A stretch of 64,000 nucleotides of DNA from Hyposmocoma kahamanoa (GCF_003589595.1 NW_020654175.1:462112-526111); one strand, 5' to 3'. Shown: positions 18,235 through 30,005, counted from the first letter of the stretch. The notes: generated by a model from the sequence alone, not told the origin. Numbers and translations are program-made.

Positions 18235-18505
18235 TTAGTAGAAGTAGCGCTCGTCTAGGGAAGTACTGCTACCATACCTATTTCTACTGCCAAACAGTAA
18301 TGTAAACAGTAATGTAAGCATTGGTAAAATTCCGGGTATATGGGACTTGTCAACATATGTCTAAGAGTGACGGGCGCAGTGGCAGTGACCTTCAGATCGT
18401 TGCGATTTAAAGCTCTGAACGAGACTGCAACTGCTATGGACAGATGTGTCGCTTATCACCAGGCGCATGTTTTGCTCTTCCCGTTGCTTAGCATCATTAG
18501 CAGAT
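18235..18505 (+). repeat. R300, near full length
   Basis: Includes a small duplication of the hairpin region (ACAGTAATGTAA twice, 18295-18320). Confidence 0.72.
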
Positions 18506-19199
18506 ATGAATTCAAAAGCAACCTTTCTCCCACTACGCTACCGCCGCCCACAAAAATTAGTTCTATACTACAATTCCGCACCATGGCGACGATCTGAATA
18601 GTATCAGACTGTAGAAATATAAAGCCTTTTCTCAATTTGACAACGTCGAAAGCAGAGATTTATCTCAGAATTGGCTAGCGACTTATCTTGGTTTCCAATT
18701 CGGCCTTTTTATCTAGATTCTGCTACAGACGGCCTGTGGCGGCGTCTAAACTGAAAAGCACAAGACTTTCTGTCGAGATATTTTCAGATAGAAAATGTGG
18801 CAAATCCAGTTCTTAGGTTTCACATTGGAAATGCTACTATTTTTTCGGATCTAAATTAGTCAGCCGTGACCATGACACCTGGGTTCAAGTCAGCTACTGT
18901 TCTTGAAACCATTGGTCATTCAAATTCCATTGAGACTCCATTGGATTGGAAGTATGATAATATTTGTTATTCTACTAAAATCTAGTTGCGATGGAAGTTA
19001 AGTCTAGAGTGTCAGTGATCAGTGTCATGCATTCAGTCACTAATGATCTATGTTGCCTTACTAAAAGCATCACGGAAATTACTATAAATAAGATACGATA
19101 ATATGCATCTTATAATATATAAACAAACTTTAAAAAAAATTTAATAAATTTCAAAAACCACAAAATGTCGCTACACTAAAGTGCGAAAAAAGGATTTCG
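18506..19199. repeat. No gene; repeat shared with 20107-20245
   Basis: The part 18968-19090 is similar to 20107-20245 (GTTATTCTACTAAAATCTAG; CCTTACTAAAAGCATCACGG). The rest is unrecognised. Confidence 0.45.
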
Positions 19200-19408
19200 C
19201 TCGATTTTCATGGGATTCCCTCATCAAATTCTGCTTTGGTAACAATAGGGCCACCTCAAGAACCCTTTCAAACAAAAAAAAGAATTTTCAAAATCGGTCC
19301 ACAATTAACGGAGAAATCGGTGAACATACATAAAACACAGCCGACAGCAACAGAACCAACGGCGGTAGCCGAACGTATAGCCTCCTCCTTTTTTTTAAGT
19401 CGGTTACT
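19200..19408 (-). repeat. ACCGACTT-type repeat, variant
   Basis: TTCAAAATCGGTCCACAATT, GAACATACAT and TTTTTTTTAAGTCGGTTA in the order seen at 61640-61758. Confidence 0.55.
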
Positions 19409-19679
19409 TACTCCGCTGGATCAGCAACCCAAAATGTGTCCATGCCTCCGAAACGAGACTTAATTCCGCAATTCTTTAGTCTTGTGCAATCTCTCGCCAA
19501 TTGACGGCTAGCAGCCAGCGCAGGTCCGCCTCCATGGCTTCGTTCTAGCGGTACCTGGGACGACCAACCGGTCTTCGTCCTATAGGTCGACCTAGGACGT
19601 TCGTTTAAGTCAGTTAAAAATTTAAAATATAATTATTGCTTGTTATATTTCCGACATACTATTTTTATACAGAAATTTT

Positions 19680-20012
19680 AATTGAATTGATATTAAATTA
19701 TTTTCATGTGAAATTACTCCACTGGTTTGTTATAATTATTAATACAAAGATCGCGCACTCAGAAAAAATTCCTTCGATCCGGCCGGATTCGAACCGACGT
19801 CTTCTAGGATACCATGCTAGACGCTATACCAACTAAGCCACGGAACGAACCAGCAGACCTCACGAATTTTTCTATGTGCTTGCGTACCTTTGTACGTGGT
19901 TTTTGAAAGACTTTTTGGTCGTAGCGCCATCTATGAGAAATCTATGATATTTCGTCACCCAGTTAGATACCTTTACAGCTAGCAGCCCCGGCTAGAGATG
20001 TCGCTATTCAAA
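19680..20012 (-). mobile_element. SINE-B (tRNA-derived)
   Basis: On the minus strand: a head of about 150 bp (GCGACATCTCTAGC..., ATAGATGGCGCTACGACC), then a tRNA-like core with A box TGGCTTAGTTGG and B box GGTTCGAATCC, then TTCTGAGTGCGCGATC and an AT-rich tail with TTGATATTAAATT-type near-palindrome. The tRNA-like part sits in the middle, which is odd for a SINE. Confidence 0.75.
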
Positions 20013-20324
20013 TTATAATTGTTATTTATGCTTTTGTACAAAATTAACTTTAAATGCATGCTATGTCAAAAGTCAAATGAGAAAGGTGTATAATATCCAC
20101 ATTCCATGTGTTATTCTGCTAAAGTCTAGAAGCAATGGCACTTGAGTTTAAATAGACTATTATTGGAATGGCAGTGAAGACATTCGTTCATTGAATCCCT
20201 AACTATAGATATCGCCTTACTAAAATCACCACGGATATTCCTACGCATGTCTTTAGATGATGTTCAAAGTGCAAATTCGATCTTGCAGTCATCTGTGCGA
20301 TGACTCAGATACCAAGTATACCAA
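20013..20324. repeat. No gene; repeat shared with 18968-19090
   Basis: See 18506-19199. No other feature was seen. Confidence 0.4.
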
Positions 20325-20506
20325 GACGAATAATCGTGCAGTTGCAGTATCACTCAGAGCTTTAAATCTGATAACCTGAGGAGTACTGCCATTGCGCCCA
20401 TCACTCTCAGACATAATTTGACAAATACCATGTGCCCGTTTCACCAACAACCTTCCAAACTGGAATGCCGTAATGCTCACATTATCGCTTGGCGGCAGAA
20501 ATAGGT
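20325..20506 (-). repeat. R300, middle and 5' part
   Basis: From TTGCAGTATCACTCAGAGC to GGCGGCAGAAATAGG. The hairpin is degraded. Confidence 0.7.
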
Positions 20507-20790
20507 GATCTGACGGCTTTCCACAGAATGTACTTCGGTGAGAATGTCCACAAGCTAAATCCCTTCATTCCGCTCATCCCCTTTTACCATCGGACGTCCA
20601 AACGTACGGGGGATATCATCTCTACATGGTCGGTATTCCCTTCAAGCGTACTAAGCGCTTTTCGTTATCTTTTTATTATGCACACAACACGGAAATGGAC
20701 CCTGCCTGCGATTGTGTTTCCGAACACATACAACCCGAGTATCTTTAAGGTAAGACTGAATAGATACATTTTCAGCGAACTCGTTCCATC
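20500..20790 (+). pseudogene. Non-LTR RT C-terminal fragment
   Basis: The frame reads IGDLTAFHRMYFGE...FYHRTSKRTG...FPNTYNPSIFKVRLNRYIF. This corresponds to LSVFYRLYHGE...FHQRTTRAG...FPPLYNIGSFKRSVKKHL of the 33525 fragment. It is open for 101 codons but diverged, with RT core absent. Confidence 0.65.
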
Positions 20791-21089
20791 ATAGATCTTT
20801 GCTCTAGAGCTCTGCTAGGTAGTGGTCAAGGCAAGATCATATCATTTTTTTCCCTTCTATAATGCTTCTAAAACTATATTTTTAATTTGCCACCAAATAA
20901 AGGACAGGACAAACAAGACAAAACATGCGAACAGGATATCCCGTTTCCTTAAAACAAAGTCAACGGTTAAAATTAAGAATTAAATCCAAAAACAAAAGAA
21001 TAAGGTAACTTTATAAATATTTATGTTAACATCTCTGTCACATTTGGTGTAACTGTAAATATAATAGGAATGGTAAAGTCAGTCGTGTA
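20791..21089. other. No recognisable feature
   Basis: AT-rich. Confidence 0.35.
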
Positions 21090-21300
21090 ATCTTTATTTC
21101 GTAGGTAAGGAAAACACTTGAAATCGTCATAGTGCCTTTGTAAATAAACATGTGTACATAATTTACAATATTTATTTCAAATATCATAAAACGAACCAAC
21201 GCAGGTAGACTTGGGTCACTACCACGGATATTTGTCATTCAAGTACGTAGAAGCTGTATAGTTTTTGTTTTACTGCACTTTACCAAATTGCAGTTATTAT
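21090..21300 (-). pseudogene. CR1-type RT 3' end fragment
   Basis: TAATCTTTATTTC-TAGGTAAG, CACTTGAAATCGTCA and CACTACCACGGAT-TTTGTCAT-CAAGTACG match 55755-56040 with deletions. It lacks everything upstream of the last codons. Confidence 0.65.
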
Positions 21301-21334
21301 TTATTCGGCAATAAGTTAAAATACCAGAAAGTTA

Positions 21335-21480
21335 AACTAGAATGAAATTATATTAATAAGTTTTGGGTTCCCGCGGCAAGGTGTCCAAGATGCTGTTAGC
21401 ATTCCCCCTGTGAATGGCAAATTTTGAATATAAATTCCAGTAACAGTAAAGCTTGTTGTAAAAGAGCTCATTGTGCTATT
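21335..21480 (+). repeat. GCGGCAAGGTG-type repeat, copy 1
   Basis: GGGTTCCCGCGGCAAGGTGTCCAAGATGCT parallels the split copy at 50690-50781/51079-51165. Likely the end of an unidentified transposon. Confidence 0.5.
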
Positions 21481-21517
21481 TATGACCTTCTAGACGTACG
21501 TTAATATTTTTTATTTG

Positions 21518-21585
21518 ATCTTACCGGGAATCGAACGCGGGACCAAGCGTTTACAGTGCTAACCGCAAGGCGAACGAGATTATCA
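21518..21585 (-). repeat. tRNA-like fragment
   Basis: On the minus strand: CGTTCGCCTTGCGGTTAGCA, then GTCCCGCGTTCGATTCCCGG. The B box is good but the flanks and arms do not pair as a full tRNA. Probably a SINE or pseudo-tRNA. Confidence 0.45.
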
Positions 21586-22044
21586 CGACAAATGTCAGCA
21601 CTAAAAACATTTATCTTTTTCTGTGCTGGCAATCACTTGTAATACAAAAAAGAAGTAAAAACCTCTATGACGCGTATAAAAAAAACGTAATTCTCGGAAC
21701 GGACGCGTTGAAGGCAAAAAATTCAATATTTCAAACATCAAACGGGAAGTCGTCGCGATAAAGATAGGAAGCGCTGACCCCGCGATAACAGGGTTCGAAA
21801 TTCAAATTCAAATGATTCGAACGACAGCCCGTCATCTCTGTAAACAAATATTTAATAGTGCAGAGTTTTAGAAAGAAAAATAGACAAACAATTCTTTGGC
21901 CGTCTGCCGTTGCAGTTTTGTTAACCATTATTGCCGTTTGTTTTTTTACTATTATCATAATATTTGTTTGAATTACTCACTTAGTTTAGGAACTTTTTGA
22001 AATTGTTAGAGGTATTGTTGTTATCTCTTATGATTGTAAATGTA
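21586..22044. other. No recognisable feature
   Basis: AT-rich DNA. Small frames only. Confidence 0.35.
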
Positions 22045-22205
22045 AAGAAATATACACAGCTAACGTGGGAGGGGGACAGCCACGAAGAACACTCTCCGAT
22101 CAAATTGAGTGTTCTTAAAAAGGCTGGAGTAAATGAGGCACGAGAGGTTTGTCAGGATCGTGCTAAGTGGCGATCGATAGGCTCTGCCTACCCTAATGGT
22201 ATTGT
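22045..22205 (+). pseudogene. Non-LTR RT C-terminal remnant
   Basis: NEAREVCQDRAKWRSIGSAYPNG is the end of an RT/endonuclease polyprotein type also seen at 44158. An AAGAACACTC/GAGTGTTCTT hairpin (22085-22116) lies inside it. The 145-codon frame from 21997 extends by chance on both sides. Confidence 0.55.
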
Positions 22206-22621
22206 TATACTTCTCTTTTATAGCAGTGAGTACGATTCGTTATATTACCAAACCCGTTGTAGCTATTGCAATATTTTTATTGAATATCATAATGAATTAG
22301 TTGCCACGTTGAGGCTAAAGACGTTGTATTTAGACCACTCGAATCGAAGGAATTTATCTTTGTGTTTGTTCGTGTCTATCAATAATAATAACAAACCTAT
22401 CTGTTTATCCAAGATATCAAAAAAAATCATATGATAACGTGTTTTTATTTTTTCGCTTTATTGGTGTTTTGTGCCAGTGCATAAAATGGAAACTTAACAA
22501 GGAAAAAATATTGTACGATATTAGGAAGGCGATATTGTTATAGTTATTATTAATACACAAAACGAACACTAAAAAATGCCAACTAAGACACCCAACGAAG
22601 TATCGGCCGATCTTTGTTTTT

Positions 22622-22737
22622 AGTTTTTAACGACTGTTTTGCCATAGCGCCATCTGTTAGAAATCTATGAAAGCTTTTCTTCACTCAAACTATGTGCCTT
22701 TACAGCTACCAGCAGCTGACTAGAGATGTCGCTTAAA
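22622..22737 (-). mobile_element. SINE-B, head only
   Basis: GCCATAGCGCCATCTGTTAG through CTAGAGATGTCGCTTA; the tRNA-like core is missing. Confidence 0.6.
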
Positions 22738-22777
22738 CAATTGTAATTTTCAAGTTATTGAATGTCAAGATGTTTGA

Positions 22778-22862
22778 CCACCATGATATTTAATTATTTT
22801 TGTGAAATTACTCCACTGGTTTGTTATAATTATTAAAACAAACATCGAACACTCGGAAAAAA
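22778..22862 (-). mobile_element. SINE-B, tail only
   Basis: GTGAAATTACTCCACTGG, TTGTTATAATTATT and CGAACACTCGGAAAAAATCC. Stops before the B box, then runs into (AT)n and the 22885 repeat. Confidence 0.6.
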
Positions 22863-22884
22863 TCCTTGAATATATATATATGAA

Positions 22885-23340
22885 TATAATTCTCATCGAG
22901 TATATAACCAGAAATAGAGACGAAATAAGGGCCACAAAGTCCTGGTAATACGTCAGTGATAAGTCACTTATAAATATCAAATCTCGTTTGCACTGCAGTA
23001 GAGACAGCGCCAACAACTGACCTGTGTGAACGTCTCCGTATACTCCAAAAATATTCTGTATTTATTGTAATAAAGACTATATCTCTGACAATGGCGTGCT
23101 GATTCATTCGGTGGTGTGGCGAAAAACAACAAAACATCTAATTACAAAATAAACGGAATCTAAATAAATATTAAATATGTAATTTTCGTCCATTACAGCA
23201 AAGCTCAAGTTAACTAGTCAATTTGAAGTGAAACAATGGACGACGTCAATTGTTTCGAACTCGGGCTGGCCAATCGGAGCGCAGTTGTCACAATTATGAT
23301 ATGGCATAATAGTTTTCAAACAAATACTTCTCAACAAATT
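22885..23340 (+). repeat. Composite repeat (ATCGAGTATATAACC type)
   Basis: The first part (22895-23030) recurs at 36281-36430 and partly at 50257 and 63510. The second part (23090-23340) recurs inverted at 63625-63870, including AACTCGGGCTGGCCAATCGG and AAGCTCAAGTTAACT. Class unknown. Confidence 0.6.
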
Positions 23341-24319
23341 CACAATTTTTCAATTTGGCAACCACAAAATTATGTTTAATAATTTCTCCACGATGTATAA
23401 AGAATCCCTCGAACGCCGTCTTAATGACATTTCCGGTCCTGTTTTATAGGGTTGAGACCTTCCGAAAGGGGATACGGAAACGCATTGTTCCGTCCGTCCG
23501 TCTGTCACAGATTTTATTTATCAGTATTGACGTTATGCTGAGTGATAATGATCTCTTTTTGAATTTTGCAAAATTTTAATGTTGCATTTGAATTGTTATT
23601 ACAGTGTCTCGAAATTAAATGCTTCTTCGAATCTTGAATACGTGATTGTTGTACCCAGACCGCCAATAGATGGCGTGGTCTTGAAATTCAATCACGCAAA
23701 CGTTCTGGCCCCCAATTCTACTAAATTTAAATCGCCTCATTTGTATGTCATATAGTGTCTATGACAAGATTTTATTTTTATTTTGCGTTTGGTATTCTGC
23801 TAAAAGTTAAGAGCTTTTCTGCCTAATATTTGCCGGGACACAACGAAACTACATATATCAATTTACAACATGTACTTTCACGAATAAATGAGATATGAGT
23901 TATGTACATAATGTTATCCTTTACACTTCGGTTGTTTACTTTGAGAACCCTTTCTTGGTAATCATTCCAATGTAATGATAATGTAATAAATTGTAATACA
24001 AATTTAGATTTATTTAGAATATAGAATTGACATTGCTGTCATGACTGCAATAAACAGTAAATAAATATATAAATAATAATGTAAAATACATGTCGATGAA
24101 TTACGTTCAAGTCTAAAATGTATCTTACGTAATTTTAATTCTAATTTTAATTTTAAGTGTAATTTGCTACACCCTTACGGGGTATCACATAAATGTACCC
24201 ACTAAAATAAGTCCTATGGTTATAAATCTGTACCAACCATACATGTGAAATGCAAAATAAATAAATAAAGTAATGACCACGTCATCTATTGGCTTTTCTG
24301 TGTTAACAATAATAATAGA
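23341..24319. other. No gene; degraded repeat traces
   Basis: 23440-23515 (TATAGGGTTGAGACCTTCCG ... TCCGTCCGTCCGTCTGTCAC) looks like a decayed copy of a repeat type common in Lepidoptera. The rest is AT-rich and unrecognised. Confidence 0.4.
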
Positions 24320-24960
24320 GAATAGTCAAAGTCAGACTTTCATTTTTAATCATTTATACCATAGATACATTGACTTATTGTAAGTCAATGCATAGATACA
24401 ATAATTTACACTTGAAAACGTATTTTTTATGCTCTACTGCTCGTTCCCTAAGCTGATCTCCCTGAGAAGAACGAGCAAGAAACTCTAGGGATTGCTCTTT
24501 TCAAATAAACTTAAATGCTACGGAATACACTTTGAATCTTTTTTAATGAAAGTCTTTCCATACTTCTTTATCTAACACATAGTCTTCAATTTTGTAATAT
24601 GACTTTTCAATTAAAATACTTTTAATGTAAGTTTTAAACTTCGGAAACGATAATCTTAATATATTCTCCAGAATCATAATGTTTTTTACATTCCACAGTC
24701 ATGATACCGGTCTCCTTAAACTTTTCTATGAGAGAAACCCGAGAACCTAAACGGTACACAGAACGAATCGCTCGTTTTTGCAACACAAATATGGTTAGTA
24801 TATCTGCCGCTTTACGCCACATGAGAATCCCGTAGGATATTAAACTATGGAAGTAACTAAAGTATACTAGTCTAGCAGTAGCAACATCGGTAAGCTCACG
24901 TATTCTACGGAATAAATTTTCTTCTGAATTCTGATAGGTTATCATGCTGGACTACCACGG
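24320..24960 (-). pseudogene. CR1-type RT C-terminal fragment
   Basis: The open frame 24634-24945 reads FRRIRELTDVATARLVYFSY, LISYGILMWRKAAD, IFVLQKRAIRSVYRLG and KFKETGIMTV. This is the post-RT region of a CR1/Jockey-like element, the same family as 55740-56360. Downstream (lower coordinates) lies its 3' UTR with CTGAGAAGAACGAGCAAGAAAC and the terminal CACTTGAAAACG block. The MITE remnant at 24360-24398 is inside this 3' end. 5'-truncated, with the RT core absent. Confidence 0.75.
24360..24398. mobile_element. 23-bp MITE remnant with 8-bp target duplication
   Basis: CATTGACTTA joined to TTGTAAGTCAATG (24368-24390): both ends of the MITE family at 39049, 46992, 59790 and 62009 with nearly all the interior gone. 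CATAGATA flanks it exactly on both sides (24360-24367 and 24391-24398). Confidence 0.75.
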
Positions 24961-25144
24961 AGAAGTCCCATTGTGAACTGCATGGGATATATTAATTTCT
25001 AGTCGTGGTGAAGAATTGCCAATCTATTTTAACGTATCTTGCTTCTCTTTCTAACATCAGTCAAGTATCTCGCATCTCTTTCCAACATTAGTTAAGTATC
25101 GCATCTTGCATCTCTTTCTAATATCAGTTAAGTATTGTATCTTA

Positions 25145-25325
25145 CATCAACCATGTTACCATGGTGATCTGCCACGTAGACCCGGGTTCGATTCCCAGAT
25201 CCATGAGAAATATTTACATGGCCTACATTTATTTCTCTCGTGACTTTGGGTTATAATTTGTGGTTATCTAAGTGTGTGTCCATGGCACTCGCAATACAGG
25301 GTTTCCCTAGTGCGGAGCTATGAGC
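25145..25325 (+). mobile_element. SINE-A (tRNA-derived)
   Basis: The A-box part is degraded (CCATGTTACCATGGTGATCTG) and the B box GGTTCGATTCCC is intact, then the body to GGTTTCCCTAGTGCGGAGC. No AT-rich tail: it runs into an RT fragment. Confidence 0.8.
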
Positions 25326-25765
25326 GTTTAATGCCCTAAATATAGTGGAAAAGTTTAAGTAGCTTGGACATTTTGTAACCTCGGGTCTGGAGGACGATGC
25401 TGACATGGAGGGGGAGCGTAGCCTGTTAGAGCTAATATGATAAGCTCGCAGATTTGCTCGATGTTCGAGACACGTCAACACCACCCTCTTCAGGGCATTT
25501 TGTACGTCCTTCTATACTAGTAATCTGTGGGTGAAATATAAGTTAAAACAATACAAAGCGCTACGTGTCCAGTACAATAATTCACTTAGGGTGCTGTTCG
25601 GGCTGCCTCGCGTCTGCAGCGCATTGGGGATGTTTGCTGAAGCGCGCGTAGATTGCTTCCATGCAATCATTCGCAAGCGGTGCACATCAATGGTGCGCAG
25701 GGTACGGGTCAGCCGCAACAGTATCCTAAACACATTTGCTGAACGCTTTGACTGTCAATAAATGA
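25326..25765 (+). pseudogene. Non-LTR RT C-terminal fragment (NNSLRVLFGLPR type)
   Basis: After a decayed VEKFKYLGHFVTS segment with a stop, the frame 25531-25761 reads ALRVQYNNSLRVLFGLPRVCSALGMFAEARVDCFHAIIRKRC...SRNSILNTFAERFDCQ. This is the C-terminal region of an endonuclease/RT polyprotein. Relatives lie at 48010-48600 and 52340-52605. The clade is uncertain. Confidence 0.7.
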
Positions 25766-26344
25766 ACCATGGTAACATGGTGCATGTATTGACTAAATTT
25801 AAAATAGTATTCTAATTATAATGTAATTTTTGTGTGCGCCACAAGTTGTCTGACAGATAATGCGGTTAATAAGCGAAGATATTTTTTTTTGATAGTTGCA
25901 ACTCGTATCTCCTCGAGTAAGAGGCCGGATATATATTCCAAGCAGAAACTTTAGAAAAAGACTATTGGCTGACGTTAGCGTTGCACAGCGTCTATATGTC
26001 ACTAATTTGTCATTCGTACGACGGAAACGGCGCTCCACAAATCCGAAGATAGGCGATTAATGACGATGGTATTTTCCTAAAGCTCAATGTGTAATATGTA
26101 TGGACCGGTATAGCACTCTTCTTCTCTCACTGCTGAGAATCGTGACTCCACTTCATACTGCCAACCATTGCAGGAGCAGTAGAGTTTAATCAGTAAGACT
26201 TTAACTTTAACTTTGTTCGGAGATCTGATCGGACCATTTTATAAAAAAATATATTGTGATAAATAGGCAATAATTATTAATTAAGATTGCGCAAAAGTGT
26301 TGTCCGCTGGCAAGTAGCTAGTGATTGCAGTTGATAAATATTCT
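25766..26344. other. No recognisable feature
   Basis: AT-rich, with short chance frames only. Confidence 0.4.
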
Positions 26345-27630
26345 ATCGACTATAAACTGAATATTTGACGTTTATGCAGTAAATAGCCGATTTTGTTTCA
26401 TTTGAATCATGAAATGAATTTAATGTTTCTCGAAAAATTCTTCGTTAGCGTTAATGCACTTTTTCATACGAATTAACCAATTTTTAATACATTTATGCCA
26501 CTCCTCCGTGATAATCTATGAAACATATTTTTCATACTCTTCGATAGCCTCTTCAGGTGATGAAAATCGTTGACCGCGTAACTGGTTCGTTATTTTTAGA
26601 AATAAATAAAAGTCACAAGGTGCCAGGTCGGGACTGTACGCGGGATGGCTCATAAGGTCAACATTGTTCACCTTCAAAAATTCATTTGTCTGTCTGGCCG
26701 TCTGAGAACTGGCATTATCGTGGTGCAAGATTATACTGCGTTTACGGTTATTTTTACGGAGTTTGTCAATAACTTCCGGCAAACAAATGGTCGTGTACCA
26801 ATCACTTTTCACGGTACAACGATTCTTCAAAACAACAGTAGCCACGTGTCCAGTTTTATTAAAAAAAAGAAGCAGTCATCCGCTTAGAGGTACTTTGCAC
26901 GCGCGCCACTTTGGTTGGTTTCGGCTCATCTCGAAAGACCCACACGCTCGATTGCTGCTTTGTTTTGGGATCGTAACTATAAATCCATATTTCGTCACCT
27001 GTTGCTATATCCCACACCAAATTTGACGCCCATTCGTTGAATCTGGTAAGCATGGCATTGCACCAAGTGACTCGATCCGTTTTTTGAGTGACTCATTCAA
27101 ATTGTGTGGGATCCACCGAGAGTTTTGGATGTGAAAAAGTATGCTTTTTCACACAAATGCTTTTTCCAAATGTTTGTGTAGTATTGATTGTATTTGACTC
27201 ATGCCTATGCCTAAAGATGCCCGAATCTCATGGTATGTCACATGCTTGTCTGTTTTGATCATATGGCGCACGGCATCGATGTTTTTGATGTTCACAGCAG
27301 TGGACAGGCGACCATCACGAAATTCGTCACTGAGATTCATACGACCGCGTTTGAATTCTGCTAACCAGCTATAAATAGTCGTCTTGTATGGTGCTTCAAC
27401 GCCAAAAGCAGTTTAAAGTCGTAGAAAATCATACTACGAACATTTTCACGGGTTAAATCCATGGTGATGTAGACAACCAATTTCTAAAATGATGCCACAA
27501 TGTAAAAACAAGTGACAGTCAGATGAAACAAACTGTGTTCTACAGCCAAAGAGTTTCATTTTCAAATGTTGTATTTACTTTTTAAATATTGTTTATGTAA
27601 GTGGCCAGTTCCGGAAACTTATAGTGTACT
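26345..27630 (-). pseudogene. Mariner transposase, multiply broken
   Basis: A Tc1/mariner-family transposon of about 1.3 kb. Minus-strand fragments in order: MDLTRENVRSMIFYDF (from about 27462); APYKTTIYSW*LAEFKRGRMNLSDEFRDGRLS (27149-27340 frame, helix-turn-helix region); GDEIWIYSYDPKTKQQSSVW with the first catalytic Asp (26859-27053); then IILHHDNASSQTA and HPAYSPDLAPCDFYLF with the second and third Asp (26516-26845), giving the mariner DD34D triad. Frameshifts and stops separate the pieces. The outer ends share TTTGTTTCAT-TGA and CTATAA in inverted order (near 26394 and 27530; 26350 and 27620), so imperfect TIR traces remain. Not able to code for active transposase. Confidence 0.85.
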
Positions 27631-27719
27631 TATACTATGTGTAAAGAATACAAAGAAGAGACTAGAGAATATTCTCAGTTTTTCATCGTATTAAAATACA
27701 TATGTTCTTAATAAAATAT

Positions 27720-28200
27720 AGCGCACTATTACAATAGTGTCGTAACTCAAAATATGTGAAATTCAAGATTACACTATTGCTGCACGCAAAATTGGATTCT
27801 CTACAGGTGAATAAAACTCGTTAAAATATTGTAAGAAACAATTAAAAAATATCTACTTAACTCAAAATGAGACAAAATTTTTGTGAGCCAATTCTGGACA
27901 AAACAGTCTTTACTCAAGAATATAAAGTTATTCAAAGTCAAATTCAAATAATCTTTTATTCCATTAGTAAAATTTTAACACTTGGAAACGGTTTTTTAAG
28001 CTACTTTTTAAGCTGCTGCTATTGTTTCAATTTTATTTTTAAATATTATTGGCAAGCAGGAAATTGTTTAGGTGTCTGTAATAAACTGCAACATATACAA
28101 CAATTTTAATAATTTTTCACCGGAAATGAGTATTTCGTTTTATATTAATTCTGAAAAAATACATTTTTTGAGTTAATACAATATTATATTGACAGTATTA
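27720..28200. repeat. Dispersed repeat, pair of 15832-16212
   Basis: Same order of blocks as the partner. It is interrupted at about 27915-28030 by the 3' end of a CR1-type element (TCAAATTCAAATAATCTTTT, CACTTGGAAACGGTTTTTTA), oriented minus. Confidence 0.6.
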
Positions 28201-28734
28201 ATAAAAATTGATTTCGATACTAGTAGGCCAACTGTCAAAACAAGAAGAAAGAAGCCAGTAACAATGTTAGGAAATGCAAACAAGTTTAAAGGGTTTTTGA
28301 AAGGAGTCTTATTGATAAGTATAGATTAAGTATTTTGTGTATTTTGAATAAATAAATTTAAAAAAAAACCATTAGAATGTCGTAACATGCACAATTCAGA
28401 CATTTTTGGCTAAAATTTTAACTCCTTTCACAATCTATCGATGAAACTATCGACAACAACTACATGCCTATTTAAAATTTTATGAAAACTAGCAGCAACC
28501 CTGTAAATGTCCTTTTATTCCATCTTCAAAAAAGACAGAGTTTAAATGGTGGAAAGACATATATCGCACCAGACTTTTCGTAAGCGCCCGTTTATTGTTA
28601 CTTTCAATCTGACCTTTTTAAAGGCGTCGTCAATTTGATTGGGATATACATAATACATATATCTGCCCCCACGTTATCACCCATTTTCGCTCAATAAATT
28701 TGTGCCGTTATCCTACTAATATACGACCATACCT
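28201..28734. other. No recognisable feature
   Basis: AT-rich. Confidence 0.35.
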
Positions 28735-28905
28735 GTTTCTGCTTTCGAGTAGTAATATGAGCATTACTGGGTTCCGGTTTGGTAGGGTAAGGGTGCTGGT
28801 GAAATTACAGACCCATGGGACTTATTAACTTATGTCTCATGGTGACGGATGCAGTGGCTGTGCTCTTTATATATTTGCGATTTAAAGCTCTGAGTGGCAC
28901 TGCAA
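28735..28905 (+). repeat. R300, middle part
   Basis: From the damaged hairpin (AGTAATATGAGCATTACTG) to GCACTGCAACAGTT. Confidence 0.7.
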
Positions 28906-29504
28906 CAGTTATTAAAAAAAAGACAAATAAATACATTACAAACGTTTAACGTGTATTCGGAAATATGCAGGTTAGACCTAAAAAAACACTTTTTGAAATC
29001 AAATCACATACAACGGAAATACTATAAAGAACCTAACACAATACTGGCTTGTTTATCGCCGGCATCGTTCCTTATTTGAATTTGAAATTTAAATACAAAA
29101 CTTCGAAGTTTTATTTATAAAACTTTAAGGCGATGGCTGTAAAGTGCACAGTAGAAAACTGTGTTGCCAGTAAATTGTTTTTGAAATTGTAATTTTTGAA
29201 TTGAATTTGAAATTGATTTGTCCCAGTTTTTTCTATTGTAGGTTTTATTTAAATAATTTTACATGTTATTTCATTCATTAGAGTTACGACATATTGAATA
29301 AAAAACAGCATTAACATAGTTTATGTTATTCTATGTAAATTTAAAAGTGCCATAAGTGTGACTTGAAAAGAATCCTACAAAAACTATGTAAAGACTCTTT
29401 TTCGTGTTTTATTATTAAATATTCACATAATTATTATTAAATATTCACAGTTGACATAGAAATTTGACTGCAGTGACTCTTATAAATTATCATAATAATA
29501 TATG
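28906..29504. other. No recognisable feature
   Basis: Very AT-rich with short repeats of AATTTGAAATT. No gene. Confidence 0.4.
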
Positions 29505-29680
29505 TTTTTCGATTCTATTCTATTCTATTAAATATATTATTCGCAATGGCGGCCGCCCGTCATGCGTCAGATCCGTTAACAACTATTTTTATTTCTTATT
29601 TCGATAAAACGTAATTCATAATGCAACAAAATAATTTTGTAACAAAATAAATTAATGTTATGATTTTTTAACGTAATGGT
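29505..29680 (+). repeat. (ATTCT)n tail and repeat shared with 51250-51390
   Basis: 29510-29530 is a pentamer run of the same type as the tails at 46345 and 45805 (inverse). 29535-29680 parallels 51265-51390 (ATGGCGGCCGCC-GTCA, TTATTTCGATAAAA, TTTTGTAACAAAATAAA). Confidence 0.5.
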
Positions 29681-30005
29681 GTTTGGTATTGAGATAGAGA
29701 TAAAATAGCCACTGGCTATATACCTAGTTCTAATAATCGAAATTATGATTTTTCATCATCTACTCATTTATACGTCACGCTGTTTTGAACGAGTCTCCTC
29801 TGAGAAGAGGATATAGGACATAGTCCACTACGCTGGTGTTCTCGTCAATCGTCCTTGTTGTAATGTGAATAGAATGACAGCTACATCAGTCTCATATGCT
29901 AGCACCACACGGCAAGAAAAGGAACTATCAAGGAGATTAGCGCCACCTACCCTGCTGTATTAGAACTAGTGGGTTAGTAGGAAACGAGTGAGAAAATCGA
30001 ACTAG
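29681..30005. repeat. SINE-like fragment, otherwise empty
   Basis: 29755-29850 (ATTTATACGTCACGCTGTTT ... GTCTCCTCTGAGAAGAGG) resembles the head region of the fragment at 45405. Nothing else. Confidence 0.35.

Noticed and set aside
19785..19860. Possible tRNA gene on minus
   Set aside because: Internal part of SINE-B, repeated at 42190, 43990 and 58440 with the same flanks.
21997..22434. Open frame of 145 codons starting with a hydrophobic leader
   Set aside because: Only the middle (EVCQDRAKWRSIGSAYP) resembles a known family, an RT tail; the ends are chance extension, not a signal peptide.
26645..27026. Plus-strand frames over the mariner
   Set aside because: Antisense to transposase fragments.
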